Shown here: piece by piece, positions 6,082 through 15,010 of the stretch | Numbering within the stretch: position 1 is the first letter of the stretch | Layout of the letters: every line of letters starts with the position of its first letter | Notes under the pieces: generated by a model | Database searches by the model: none | Seen by the model: only the letters and a program-made list of their open reading frames with translations | What the model was told of the DNA's origin: nothing | Assembly (NCBI GenBank): GCA_028717165.1 | Contig: JAQUOK010000008.1 | Coordinates: 1-23,124 of the forward strand | Direction: 5' to 3' | Source: Victivallaceae bacterium | Lineage (GTDB): Bacteria > Verrucomicrobiota > Lentisphaeria > Victivallales > Victivallaceae | DNA: 23,124 nucleotides | Program-made: the position numbers and the translations under genes

Positions 6082-6785
6082 AACATCTGAGTCCGCCTGA
6101 ATTTCACACGCATCCGGTTTATATCGAACTGGTCGGCGCCGGTGCGACTGGCTCGCTGATCATGTCCGGGCTGGTACGGCTACACCTTGCCATGCTCGAA
6201 CTCGGGCATCCATACGGACTCAGGGTGCGCTGCTGGGACTTCGATACGGTTTCGCACGCCAATATCGGTCGGCAATTATTCACGCAAGAGGAAATCAACC
6301 GGAACAAGGCGGTCTGTTTAATATCCCGTTACAACTACCATTACGGCCTGGACTGGGTCGCAGAACCGCGCCGTTTCGCCGAAAGCTCAGGCTACCGGCA
6401 GGGATGTACCGTAATAATTTCCGCCGTCGACACTCGCAAATCACGCTCGGAGATCAATGAATATCTGGGTAATTACCATAACGCTTATTTAATCGACTGC
6501 GGCTGCGGCCGGGATTTTGGGCAACTCTGCTGCGGCAACGGTTCTCCGGAACTCCCGTATCCCTGGCAAAAACACCCGGAAATGATCGATCCCGCGAAAG
6601 ATGAGGTCCAACGCTCAAGTTGTTCAATGGCGGATTCATTGCAGCATCAGGGCCTGTTTATCAACCAGTGGATCGCCACCGGAGTCCTTGAAATGATCTG
6701 GCAGTTGTTCAGAAAAGGCGGACTGGACTATTCAGAGCTTTATTTCAACCTCGCCAACGGCAACATGAGGCCGGTTGCGGTATAA
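6078..6785 (+). CDS. PRTRC ThiF-family protein (E1-like adenylyltransferase)
   Basis: This 235-aa E1/ThiF/MoeB-fold enzyme is expected to adenylate the C-terminus of a small protein partner. Visible motifs are the glycine-rich nucleotide loop VGAGATGS (19-26), the strand ending DFD (54-56), NIGRQLF (62-68) with the conserved Arg-Gln, Lys77 in NRNKAV, and SAVDTRKSR (115-123). Cys182 in SSCSM sits where the PRTRC ThiF subgroup has a conserved cysteine that could carry a thioester. IDCGCG/CCG (139-153) is cysteine-rich, but no classical pair of CxxC zinc motifs is present. Length fits the family. The start overlaps the stop of protein B as ATGA. No JAB-type protein A gene lies between B and ThiF. 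Confidence 0.9.
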   Translation: MKHLSPPEFHTHPVYIELVGAGATGSLIMSGLVRLHLAMLELGHPYGLRVRCWDFDTVSHANIGRQLFTQEEINRNKAVCLISRYNYHYGLDWVAEPRRFAESSGYRQGCTVIISAVDTRKSRSEINEYLGNYHNAYLIDCGCGRDFGQLCCGNGSPELPYPWQKHPEMIDPAKDEVQRSSCSMADSLQHQGLFINQWIATGVLEMIWQLFRKGGLDYSELYFNLANGNMRPVAV

Positions 6786-6972
6786 ACAAATAAAATCTGA
6801 ATTATCCGAAAAAAAGATTCATTTTATTTATGATAGACGGATTTTATCGCAAGGAAATATTACTTCTCCCTGAGTCTCCGGCGCGGCGGTCGGAAGCGAC
6901 CGCGCCGGCTGAGAGGAATTATTCATAGAGTTCCGGCTGAGCGTGGAAAAATCCTATACAGGAGAAACACCT
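6786..6972. other. Intergenic gap with a strong GC hairpin
   Basis: The gap begins AT-rich and then holds CCGGCGCGGCGGTCG-GAAG-CGACCGCGCCGG at 6878-6908: a 7-bp GCGGTCG/CGACCGC stem with a GAAG loop, extended below a three-base bulge by GC pairs. No T-run follows, so it is more likely an RNA-stability, attenuation or processing element than a simple terminator. No gene is visible. CAGGAGA at 6959-6965 is the ribosome site of the next gene. Confidence 0.5.
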
Positions 6973-7527
6973 ATGCCGATCAAAACCGAAGACCCGCAGG
7001 CCATCGAAAAACTGGAAGCTAAGCTTAAAGAGCTTACCGAACGCCAGGATATGATGAAAAACATCAATTTAATCCTCCGCAACTCCCGCACCTCGAAAGC
7101 AGAGAAGATCAAACTTGTTTGCGAAAAGTATCAGCTTAAACCCGAAACGGTCGAAAAACTGATGAACCCGCAATACTCCTTTGAAAAGTCTGGGTTCCAA
7201 ACCTGGGAATTAAGTAACGGAAACGCCGAGATTAGTCGTATAAAGAAAAGAATCAAGCATATTTCCCGTTATCAGGCGGAAGCGCGGGAAGTCGAAGAAA
7301 CCGGTGAACTGCCGGAAATCGAATTTGACGGCGGCAGCATCGTGGACAACGTGCCTTACAACCGGATTCAGATATTTTTTGATGAAAAACCGGATGCCGA
7401 TGTTCGGAGAAAACTCAAGCAAAATGGTTTCCGCTGGGCGCCGGGCAACGGAGCCTGGCAAAGTTACCGGAACCAATATACTCTCGATTGGGCAAAGCAG
7501 GAATTTAACGTGGAGAACGCCAAATGA
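6973..7527 (+). CDS. Mobile-element protein with FDGG...NGFRWAPGNGAWQ domain
   Basis: This 184-aa protein has an N-terminal charged helical region (10-65) and a middle segment SFEKSGFQTWELSNGNAEIS-RIKKRIK. The C-terminal domain (117-167) reads EFDGGSIVDN, NRIQIFFDEKPDADVRRKLK and NGFRWAPGNGAWQSYRN. That C-terminal pattern is one I know from many uncharacterised proteins of conjugative elements and phages in Firmicutes and Bacteroidota. The function is unknown; basic/aromatic residues suggest nucleic-acid contact, which is inference. The ATG at 6973 follows CAGGAGA by seven bases and is preferred to an ATG 30 bases upstream without a ribosome site. It overlaps the next gene as ATGA. Confidence 0.75.
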   Translation: MPIKTEDPQAIEKLEAKLKELTERQDMMKNINLILRNSRTSKAEKIKLVCEKYQLKPETVEKLMNPQYSFEKSGFQTWELSNGNAEISRIKKRIKHISRYQAEAREVEETGELPEIEFDGGSIVDNVPYNRIQIFFDEKPDADVRRKLKQNGFRWAPGNGAWQSYRNQYTLDWAKQEFNVENAK

Positions 7528-7859
7528 CTATCAAATTACAATGGGGACTGAATCCGGTCCCGGAAAATGCCTGTGCCGCCTGGGGCGCCCGCGCTATTCT
7601 GGAGAATCAAGTTCTCGACCTGCTGTCGAACCGTCAGGATTTTGCCGCTCCGGAAATCCCGGAATCCGAAAAGAAAATATTCATCAACTGGATAAATAAT
7701 ACCGCCTTGCCGAAACTGCGAAAACATATCGTCGATCAGTCCTGGAACAATGACTCTGAGGAAGTATTTGAATTTCATGACGGCGTTTTTCATACGCTTG
7801 CTTCCTGTAAAAAATCTTACGGATACTGTTACATTTTATGCTGGCAGGAAAAATCGTAA
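7524..7859 (+). CDS. Hypothetical protein (111 aa)
   Basis: I do not recognise this protein. It begins MTIKLQWGLNPVPENACAAW, continues with a helical WGARAILENQVLDLL segment and an IFINWINNTALPKLRKHI helix, and ends in an aromatic, cysteine-containing beta-like stretch. No membrane segment or catalytic motif is evident. Translation is coupled to the preceding gene by the ATGA overlap at 7524-7527, so the two proteins probably act together or share regulation. Confidence 0.65.
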   Translation: MTIKLQWGLNPVPENACAAWGARAILENQVLDLLSNRQDFAAPEIPESEKKIFINWINNTALPKLRKHIVDQSWNNDSEEVFEFHDGVFHTLASCKKSYGYCYILCWQEKS

Positions 7860-7908
7860 CATCAAGAATACTTATCCATAATAAAAAAATCAAAAAAAGG
7901 GGAAAACC

Positions 7909-8370
7909 ATGCACAAACAAACTTTAAAAAATCTGCTTCGTTATCATACCAATGTTACGTTTGAAGAATTCCACCGGGAGATTTTTCCGGATTTCAAACT
8001 GGCCGGATCAGTCAATTACCTGAACAACAAGTTCCGCATCTTCCATGACTGTTTTTTCCTTTTTCTGGCGGAGCTGGATGAATGTCGTCTTGAGTACCTT
8101 GCCGATGCCATTTTGAAACGCTACGGCAGCGACGACCCAGAGTATTGCGACATCGTGGAAAAAACGGAAAAAATCCTGGCGCGCAGCAAAGTCAAAAATC
8201 CTTCGGAAAAAGTCCGGGATGAAATCACGCGGGAAACCGACGATTTGCTGGTCAATGAATTATATCCGTTCAAGACCAAACTGGATGCGGAAGGACGGGA
8301 AATGGAGTTTGCTGTCATCCACGGCCTGATCGACCAACTTGAAGCAATCAGCCGGGGGAATTCTGAATGA
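7909..8370 (+). CDS. Hypothetical helical protein (153 aa)
   Basis: No family is recognised. The protein appears mainly helical and charged, with an aromatic cluster FHDCFFLFLAEL at ~44-55 and a long polar region rich in Lys/Glu (ILARSKVKNPSEKVRDEITR). The hydrophobic cluster is too short and interrupted to be a clear membrane span. AAGGGGAAA at 7897-7905 supports the start. It follows the previous gene by 49 AT-rich bases and precedes the next by 49 bases on the same strand. Confidence 0.65.
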   Translation: MHKQTLKNLLRYHTNVTFEEFHREIFPDFKLAGSVNYLNNKFRIFHDCFFLFLAELDECRLEYLADAILKRYGSDDPEYCDIVEKTEKILARSKVKNPSEKVRDEITRETDDLLVNELYPFKTKLDAEGREMEFAVIHGLIDQLEAISRGNSE

Positions 8371-8419
8371 TCTGTAACATAAGATTTTTTGAATATACTC
8401 ATTTTAAAGGAGCTTAATC

Positions 8420-9385
8420 ATGCCCGTTCCTGAAAAAGTCAAACAAGCTGTCATTGAAGTTCTTGAAGCCGAATGTTGCAAAGATAAAGACGGAATGTTT
8501 TACACAGAAATCTACCCGGATTACCAGGACGAACTCGGTGATCGGGAACTTCAGAACATCTGCCGAGCCGACGATCCACGCGAAATGTTTTATGAGCAGC
8601 TTGCAGACAGTTATGAAAACTGCGAATGTGAATGCGAAGCCGAACTGCTGAAAAAGATCATGGAAACCGAAGCAATCGCAAATGCTGTTGAAACCGGAAA
8701 GGCCACAGAAGAAGAAATTGCGGAGTTCGCCCGGGATCAGTATTATGTGAATCTTCCCTATGAACATTTTCTGAATCAAAGCTTGTATGTGGATATTCTC
8801 ATAAACGCCGGTGATCTGAATTTTGATTATACGCTCAACGCGCCATTCGCAAGCTGGGCCGGACGAGATGCTAAAATCATTGATGAAAATTCAGGTATCC
8901 TGTGGTTGGCCCGTCAACAGGGATATACGAAAACCACGTTGACTAAAGCTCTCCGCGACCGGGAAATCAATGACAATGAGTTTTTGAAATCAGTTTTAGC
9001 CGAAGTCGAAAACGTTACGACCTCAATGAATGTCCTGACATTCCTGGTCAAAATGCCCTTGGAGGAATGGTTCAAGCTCCATGACGCGATCAGCAAAGAA
9101 AAACCGCTAAATGATTGCTATTTTCCACGTAAAAGCAGAGGGCGCGGCTACATCATTTTGGACAAAGGAACGACCTGCGGCCTGTATGATCCGTGGAACG
9201 GCGCCGGTTCATGCCTGGAAATCTGCCTCGAAAAAGATGTCCGGCTGCCGATCCGGATGATTGACTCAGCCGGGCCGGATGGTAATCGCGGCTACAGCAT
9301 TAATGAAATTTACGGACTCTGTTCATCCGCATGGACGGACAACGCCGTCAAGGACATTCATGAACAGAAAAAAGTCGCCAATTAA
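8420..9385 (+). CDS. Acidic accessory protein of mobile elements (321 aa)
   Basis: This is an acidic, cysteine-containing protein with the cluster NCECECEAELL at ~67-77. Its C-terminal half carries YIILDKGTTCGLYDPWNGAGS and then LEICLEKDVRLPIRMIDSAG, GYSINEIYGLCSSAW. I recall a similar G-L-[YF]-D-P-W-N-G-A-G-S signature in uncharacterised proteins of conjugative elements, but I know no function for it. The middle (LARQQGYTKTTLTKALRD) could be a helical DNA-binding-like segment; that is weak. AAAGGAG at 8407-8413 supports the start. It is followed by a 136-aa gene only 16 bases later. Confidence 0.7.
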   Translation: MPVPEKVKQAVIEVLEAECCKDKDGMFYTEIYPDYQDELGDRELQNICRADDPREMFYEQLADSYENCECECEAELLKKIMETEAIANAVETGKATEEEIAEFARDQYYVNLPYEHFLNQSLYVDILINAGDLNFDYTLNAPFASWAGRDAKIIDENSGILWLARQQGYTKTTLTKALRDREINDNEFLKSVLAEVENVTTSMNVLTFLVKMPLEEWFKLHDAISKEKPLNDCYFPRKSRGRGYIILDKGTTCGLYDPWNGAGSCLEICLEKDVRLPIRMIDSAGPDGNRGYSINEIYGLCSSAWTDNAVKDIHEQKKVAN

Positions 9386-9401
9386 CACGGGAGAACACCT
9401 G

Positions 9402-9812
9402 ATGAACACCCCCATTCACCGTCATACCAATACCGAGCTGTTCAATAAAATCTATGAAGCCGCCCGGAAAGCCGGCGAACTTGCCCGGCTGATCGAAATC
9501 GAAGATTATCATTTAGCCGAAACCTTCCACGTTTCTAAGTTGACCGATTATAATTTTGATGTTCTGTATATGTTAAATTACGGGAGCAGTGAGGGAGCGT
9601 ACATTGATGCTCATATAGCCGGATTTTTTGATGAGAGCAAAGAACGTAAACGGCTGAAGCTCGGAACCATCAAAACCCTGGAAACTGACCTTAACGCAAT
9701 GAAGATCATGGGCGAAGCCTGCGGCATCCTGACCCATTTCGCAAGAGAATACATCAACGCCAATCTCAATGACTTTTCTCCTGAAAATGAATTGCGGCGG
9801 CGGGACGGATGA
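9402..9812 (+). CDS. Hypothetical protein (136 aa), last gene of block
   Basis: The protein is not recognised. It begins MNTPIHRHTNTELFNKIYEA, contains an EDYHLAETFHVSKLTDYNFD stretch and is otherwise helical and polar. The ATG at 9402 follows GGGAG at 9389-9393. The same frame is open further upstream, but that part overlaps the end of the preceding gene and lacks a ribosome site. A clear terminator hairpin follows at 9841-9879, so this gene probably closes the transcription unit that began upstream. Confidence 0.65.
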   Translation: MNTPIHRHTNTELFNKIYEAARKAGELARLIEIEDYHLAETFHVSKLTDYNFDVLYMLNYGSSEGAYIDAHIAGFFDESKERKRLKLGTIKTLETDLNAMKIMGEACGILTHFAREYINANLNDFSPENELRRRDG

Positions 9813-9840
9813 AAACTCTTTCAATCTGGTTCGCCGTGTC

Positions 9841-9880
9841 ATGCCGGAAAGCCGCTGAAGCGCGGCTCCGGCATTTTTTA
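9841..9880 (+). terminator. Intrinsic terminator
   Basis: ATGCCGG (9841-9847) pairs with CCGGCAT (9868-9874), and inside it AGCCGC (9850-9855) pairs with GCGGCT (9862-9867), leaving a TGAAGC loop. The stem runs straight into TTTTTT. This is a textbook intrinsic terminator. Only ~36 bases separate it from the next start codon, so transcription of the following large gene must come either through this hairpin (attenuation or antitermination) or from a promoter within or upstream of it. Confidence 0.85.
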
Positions 9881-9915
9881 CGGGTAAAACGAACCGAATG
9901 AAAGGAATATGGCAT

Positions 9916-12900
9916 ATGCAAGAAGCAATTCAACTTGATCTTTTCGACTTTGAAGATACGGCGCCGGTAATGGAACTGCCGACATTAGCAAGTCTGCAAA
10001 AACCGCAAGTGAAAGTGCAAATCACTCCGCGAGAGCCTGAGAAAGTTTCACGCGATAACTATCGGATAAGCCCGGATGACGTACTGTGTCCGGCGGGCGC
10101 CAAACATAAGATCGCCGCGAATATCGAAGCGATCCGGCTGCTCAGGGAATTGGAAGAGTCCTGTGAAACCGCCTCGGATGAAGACTGCCGGAAACTGATC
10201 CGGTATTCCGGCTGGGGCGGCGTTCCTCAGGTTTTTGATCCGGAAAAAGCCGGATTTTCCAAAGAATATGCCGAACTCAAGAGCGTTCTCTCAAACGAGG
10301 AATACGCTTCGGCAAGGGCCTCAACCCTGAACAGCCATTATACGCCGAAGTTCCTGATCGAATTCATGTGGAAGATCGCCGAAAAAACCGGGATCACACA
10401 GGGAGAATTCGGAGAGTTCGGCGCGGGCGTCGGCCATTTTATCGGGATGATGCCGGAAGCTTTCCGGGGCCATTTTTCCGCGATTGAAATCGACGATATT
10501 TCCGGGCGGATCATGAAACAGCTTTATCCGCGGGAAAATATTGTCATCAAAAATTTACAGCAGACGTTCATTAAGCGGAATTCGCTGGACCTCGTGATCG
10601 GCAATGTCCCGTTTGACCAGGTGGGAGTGCATGATTCGGATTACGTCGGATATAACCTGCACAATTACTTTATCGCGCGGGCGCTGGACGCCCTGAAGCC
10701 GGGCGGTTTTGCCATTTTGCTGACTTCGGCAAGCACGATGGATTCCAAGACGCTGAACGCGAGATCGAATTTCGCTTCACGCGCGGCGTTGACTGCGGCG
10801 CTCCGGCTGCCGAATACCGCGTTTGCGGAAATCGGAACGGAAGTTGTCGCCGATATTCTTGTTTTCCAGAAAGGAGCGACAGCGAACGAAAAATTCCTCG
10901 AACTGCAAAGCGTTGAAACTGCCGATTATACCGGGGAGATGCGGATTAACGAATATTTTGCCAATCATCCGGAAATGGTACTGGGAACGCTTTCAAATAC
11001 AGGAAATATGTATGGACGCGCCCAAAGCGCCACCGTGCTGCCGTTTGAGACGCCGCTCGCGGAATCATTGACCGTGCCGGAATTGACGATTCAAAGCGTT
11101 ACCCAGCCGGAAACGGATATGTTCGGAGTATGCGACAACGAGCCTGAAGAAATCGAACTTGACGAAGCACTCCGGGAATATACGCTGTTTCAGCGTGACG
11201 GCCGCATCTGGCAGTGCCGCAACCGCAAAGGCGTGTTGTTTACGGACAATAACGGGCGGGAATTCTCCGGCAAGGAACGCCGTAAAATCGAACACTTTAT
11301 TGATTTCAAGGAACGTTTAAACCTGCTCTTGCAATACCAGCTTGATCCGAACGCCCTGGATAACGTCATTGAAGCACAGCGGGCAAAGTTAAACCGGAGC
11401 TATGATTTTCACATCAGGAATTTCGGTAATCTCAACAACCGGATCATCCATCGCAATTTGCAGGAAGACCCGGATTATCTCAAGCTCGCCGCAACCGAAA
11501 ACATCCGCAAAATAATCGAAACCTCGCTTGACGGGATCAAAACCCACCGCCTGGCCTACGAAAAAGGCGATATTTATTTCAAGCGTACGCAGCATCCCTG
11601 GCGGGAGCCCGACCATGCCGACGACATTGTCCAGGCGGGAATGATCTCATACGCCTACCGGCACCGGGTCGAGCTTGATTATGTGGCAGGGATAATGAAA
11701 CTTTCCAAAGATGACGCTTTACAGCAGTTGTTGGCTTCAGGCGAATTCTTTGAAAATCCGGTCAACGGGAAAATCGAACTTAAAAGCGAATATCTTTCGG
11801 GGAACGTGGTCCGCAAACTGGAAATCGCCCGCGAAACAGCGCCGCAGAACGTCAAGGCTCTGGAAGCCGTCCAGCCGCCGCCATTGCGGATCGAAGATAT
11901 CGACTTTCAGCTCGGCAGTTTCTGGATTCCGCCGGAAACCGTGCAGAACTGGCTCGAAAAAACCTTCAGCATCAAATGCCAGGTATCCTATCCGCAGAAC
12001 GAAGATAAATGGTATGTGACGGCTGACTATTCTGTGCGTTACAGCATGACTGAATACCAGGTGGCGGACTGGGATCTGTTCAAACTGGTCGAGTGCGCGC
12101 TGAACCTCAAAGAACCGATTGTCCACCGCAAGGAATGGGACGCCGAACGCGGCGAAGAAAAACTGGTTGTGGACCAGGAGGCGACTCTGACCGCAAGACA
12201 ATATAAAAACGAACTTCAGGACAAGTTCCGGAATTATGTGCTGGATACGCCCGATACGGTTGAAGAACTGGAAAACATCTACAATTCGATTTTCAACAGT
12301 CACGTTACCCGGCAGTATGAACTACCGGCATTCGATATCTATCCCGGCGCGGTCGGGATTATTGACGGAAAGAAATTTGTTCTGAGAACGCATCAGAAAC
12401 GAGCCGTCAGCCGCTGCATTGAAGGAAATACGCTTCTGGCGCATTGCGTGGGCGCTGGAAAAACCGCCGTCATGATAACGTCAGCTATGGAACTCAAGCG
12501 GCTTCGCCTGGCAACGAAAACGCTGATTGTCGTACAGAACGCGACCTTGCGCCAGTTCGCGGAATTCGCGCCCAAGCTTTATCCGCACGCCATGATCCTG
12601 ATCGCCGACAAAAAAGACCTGGTAAAAAATAAACGCAAACGCTTCATGTCCCGGATCGCGGTCGGGGACTGGGATATTGTAATTATGGCGCAAAGCAGTT
12701 TCGATATGGTCAAGGACGATCCTGACCTCGTAATGCGCCACTATGAAAGCCAGCTTGCCGAACTGGAACAGTTGATTGCCGAAAGCGACAACCACAGCAC
12801 CATCAAGGATGCCGAACGCCAGAAAAAACAGCTTCTGAAGATGCTCGACAGACTTAATGATAAAAAAATTGAGGAAGACATCATTTATTTTTCCGATCTC

Positions 12901-14994
12901 GGTATTGACGCGCTGATCATCGACGAGGCCCACGCCTACAAGCGGAACTTTTTCCCGACGAAGATGCAGCGGGTCAAGGGACTGGACCGCGGGGCCAGCC
13001 AGCGGGCGTTCTCACTCAGTCTGAAAATCCGCTATATCATGGAAAAGACCGGGGGGCGAAACATCTATTTTTCTACTGCGACACCGGTGACGAATGTAGT
13101 CCCTGAACTGTGGGGGATGGTACGCTATATCTCTCCGGCAACCTTGAAAGAATTCGGAATTGAGACCTTCGACCGCTTTGCCTCGGTCTTCACCGGAACC
13201 GAAACCGCATTGGAACTGGACGCCGCCGGGCGTTTCAAAATGGTGCAGCGCTTCTGTAAATACAGTAACGTCATTGAACTGTCGAAGATGTTCCGGACGG
13301 TGGCCGATGTGGTTTTATCCGACGATCTTACCGACGTGGAACGCCCGCCGATCAAGGGCGGACATCCGGAACAGATATGTATCCGGCGCAGTGAAGTCAT
13401 CTCGCAATTCATGAATTATCTCTGCGATTTCTACGAGTGGTACGAAAACAGTTCGGACAAACGGGAGTTGTCGCATATTCCGCTTCTGATCTACGGCATG
13501 AGCCGCAAAGTGACTATCGACCCGCGCCTGATAGACCACCGTTTCGAGGATGATCCGGGCTCGAAGCTGAACGTCTGCACCCGCCGCATTCACGAAAAGT
13601 ACCATGAGTACGCTTCCATCAAGGGGACTCAAATTGTCTTTTGCGACCTCTACCGCAACAGTTGCGACGGCAGGGAGCTGTTCAACGCCTGGGAAGAACT
13701 CAAACGCAAACTTATCACTGCCGGAATCCCGGCCCATGAAATCGCCGTTATTGGTGATTATAACACCGACAAGCAGAAAGCCGACCTTTACGAAAAAGTC
13801 AATTCCGGTGAAATCCGGGTGGTGATCGGTTCCACCGCGAAACTCGGAACCGGGGTCAACATCCAGGAACGGCTGGCGGTTGCCCACCACCTCGACTGCC
13901 CGTTCCGTCCCAGTGACGTGGAACAACGCGACGGCAGGATCATCCGTCAAGGGAATATCCTCGAAGAAGTCGAAATCATCCGCTACGGAATAGAACAGAC
14001 GCTGGATGCCGGAATGTACGCGATTTTGGAACGCAAGCAGAAATTCATCAATGACGCGATGAAAGGCCGCTGTGCTCGAACTTTACAGGAAATCAACGAT
14101 GACTGCGCCTTGGATTACGCGAGCTTCTCGGCCGCGATTTCCGGCAATCCGAAACTCAAACGCAAAGTCGTTATCGAAACCCGCCTGAAGGAACTGGAAG
14201 CGTTGGAGCGCCAGCACCGCCGCAACACTCGCCGCCGGAAGGATCAGGAAGCAAATCTCAGGCAGCGGATTCCGGCGATGCGTGAGGAAATTCCGGAACT
14301 GGAAAAATTCATTACTGCCTACCCGAATCTCGAACTCGGTTCACTTCCGATCCGCTACGGAAACCGGGAGCTTAAAGGTACGCTCCGGGAAAAATGCGAG
14401 GTGCTGAACCGTTGCATCCGTAACGCGTATCTCGCGGCGGTCAGGGAATGCAGTTTTCTCAACCAGTCCGGCAGCTACATAATGGAGGATTTAAGCATCG
14501 GCACGCTTGAAGTACGCCTGATCGCCAACGGAAAAATCACCGGTTACGGCAAGCTTGACGAATCGGAATCATTTGTTCATTATCAGGTGAAAGGCTGGAA
14601 TATGCCGCATCTGCAGATCAAACTCCAGGGCGATATCGACGATGCCGAAAAACTGCTCTACGCGATCCGCAGGCTCGTTCAGGAAAAACCGGAGGAACTA
14701 GCGAAAAACCTGAAAGAACTGGAAGCGAAAACCGCCCGTCTGGAAAAACTCCGGTCAACACCGGCGGATGAATTCAGCGCCGCCGCGGAAAAAAGTTCGC
14801 TTTCGGTTGAACTTGAACAGATTATTTTCGAACTCAACAAAACCAGCGAAGGCCAGCACCGCCGTTATGACTCGGAAGCTGAACCAAATCTAGCCGCTTA
14901 TTTCCCGCAGTTAATCCAGACCGCAAGCTTTGGAATCATGGAAATCCTTGACGGCAGCGAAGAAGCCGAACCGGAAACGGCGCTTTGCGCCTGA
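9916..14994 (+). CDS. N6-adenine methylase / SNF2-type helicase fusion
   Basis: This ~1,692-aa fusion is found on conjugative elements and plasmids. The N-terminal part has YSGWGGVPQVF (~97-107), then HYTP and the SAM-binding motif FGEFGAGVGHF (~155-165), and GNVPF (~219-223), equivalent to the catalytic NPPY/F but with Val at the second position. The helicase half shows RTHQKRAVSRC, Walker A HCVGAGKT (~840), DEAH in IIDEAHAYK (~1000), FSTATPVTN, and motif VI VEQRDGRIIRQGN (~1336), followed by a long helical tail. It may methylate and remodel element DNA; the exact role is unknown for the family. The ATG at 9916 is preferred because AAAGGAA (9901-9907) lies eight bases upstream; an ATG at 9898 lacks a ribosome site. 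Confidence 0.9.
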   Translation: MQEAIQLDLFDFEDTAPVMELPTLASLQKPQVKVQITPREPEKVSRDNYRISPDDVLCPAGAKHKIAANIEAIRLLRELEESCETASDEDCRKLIRYSGWGGVPQVFDPEKAGFSKEYAELKSVLSNEEYASARASTLNSHYTPKFLIEFMWKIAEKTGITQGEFGEFGAGVGHFIGMMPEAFRGHFSAIEIDDISGRIMKQLYPRENIVIKNLQQTFIKRNSLDLVIGNVPFDQVGVHDSDYVGYNLHNYFIARALDALKPGGFAILLTSASTMDSKTLNARSNFASRAALTAALRLPNTAFAEIGTEVVADILVFQKGATANEKFLELQSVETADYTGEMRINEYFANHPEMVLGTLSNTGNMYGRAQSATVLPFETPLAESLTVPELTIQSVTQPETDMFGVCDNEPEEIELDEALREYTLFQRDGRIWQCRNRKGVLFTDNNGREFSGKERRKIEHFIDFKERLNLLLQYQLDPNALDNVIEAQRAKLNRSYDFHIRNFGNLNNRIIHRNLQEDPDYLKLAATENIRKIIETSLDGIKTHRLAYEKGDIYFKRTQHPWREPDHADDIVQAGMISYAYRHRVELDYVAGIMKLSKDDALQQLLASGEFFENPVNGKIELKSEYLSGNVVRKLEIARETAPQNVKALEAVQPPPLRIEDIDFQLGSFWIPPETVQNWLEKTFSIKCQVSYPQNEDKWYVTADYSVRYSMTEYQVADWDLFKLVECALNLKEPIVHRKEWDAERGEEKLVVDQEATLTARQYKNELQDKFRNYVLDTPDTVEELENIYNSIFNSHVTRQYELPAFDIYPGAVGIIDGKKFVLRTHQKRAVSRCIEGNTLLAHCVGAGKTAVMITSAMELKRLRLATKTLIVVQNATLRQFAEFAPKLYPHAMILIADKKDLVKNKRKRFMSRIAVGDWDIVIMAQSSFDMVKDDPDLVMRHYESQLAELEQLIAESDNHSTIKDAERQKKQLLKMLDRLNDKKIEEDIIYFSDLGIDALIIDEAHAYKRNFFPTKMQRVKGLDRGASQRAFSLSLKIRYIMEKTGGRNIYFSTATPVTNVVPELWGMVRYISPATLKEFGIETFDRFASVFTGTETALELDAAGRFKMVQRFCKYSNVIELSKMFRTVADVVLSDDLTDVERPPIKGGHPEQICIRRSEVISQFMNYLCDFYEWYENSSDKRELSHIPLLIYGMSRKVTIDPRLIDHRFEDDPGSKLNVCTRRIHEKYHEYASIKGTQIVFCDLYRNSCDGRELFNAWEELKRKLITAGIPAHEIAVIGDYNTDKQKADLYEKVNSGEIRVVIGSTAKLGTGVNIQERLAVAHHLDCPFRPSDVEQRDGRIIRQGNILEEVEIIRYGIEQTLDAGMYAILERKQKFINDAMKGRCARTLQEINDDCALDYASFSAAISGNPKLKRKVVIETRLKELEALERQHRRNTRRRKDQEANLRQRIPAMREEIPELEKFITAYPNLELGSLPIRYGNRELKGTLREKCEVLNRCIRNAYLAAVRECSFLNQSGSYIMEDLSIGTLEVRLIANGKITGYGKLDESESFVHYQVKGWNMPHLQIKLQGDIDDAEKLLYAIRRLVQEKPEELAKNLKELEAKTARLEKLRSTPADEFSAAAEKSSLSVELEQIIFELNKTSEGQHRRYDSEAEPNLAAYFPQLIQTASFGIMEILDGSEEAEPETALCA

Positions 14995-15010
14995 AGCGGA
15001 TAACGGAATA

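Noticed and set aside
13315..13950. Minus-strand open frame of 211 codons inside the methylase-helicase
   Set aside because: It is a mirror of a GC-rich coding frame and lies across conserved helicase motifs; no ribosome site or family resemblance.
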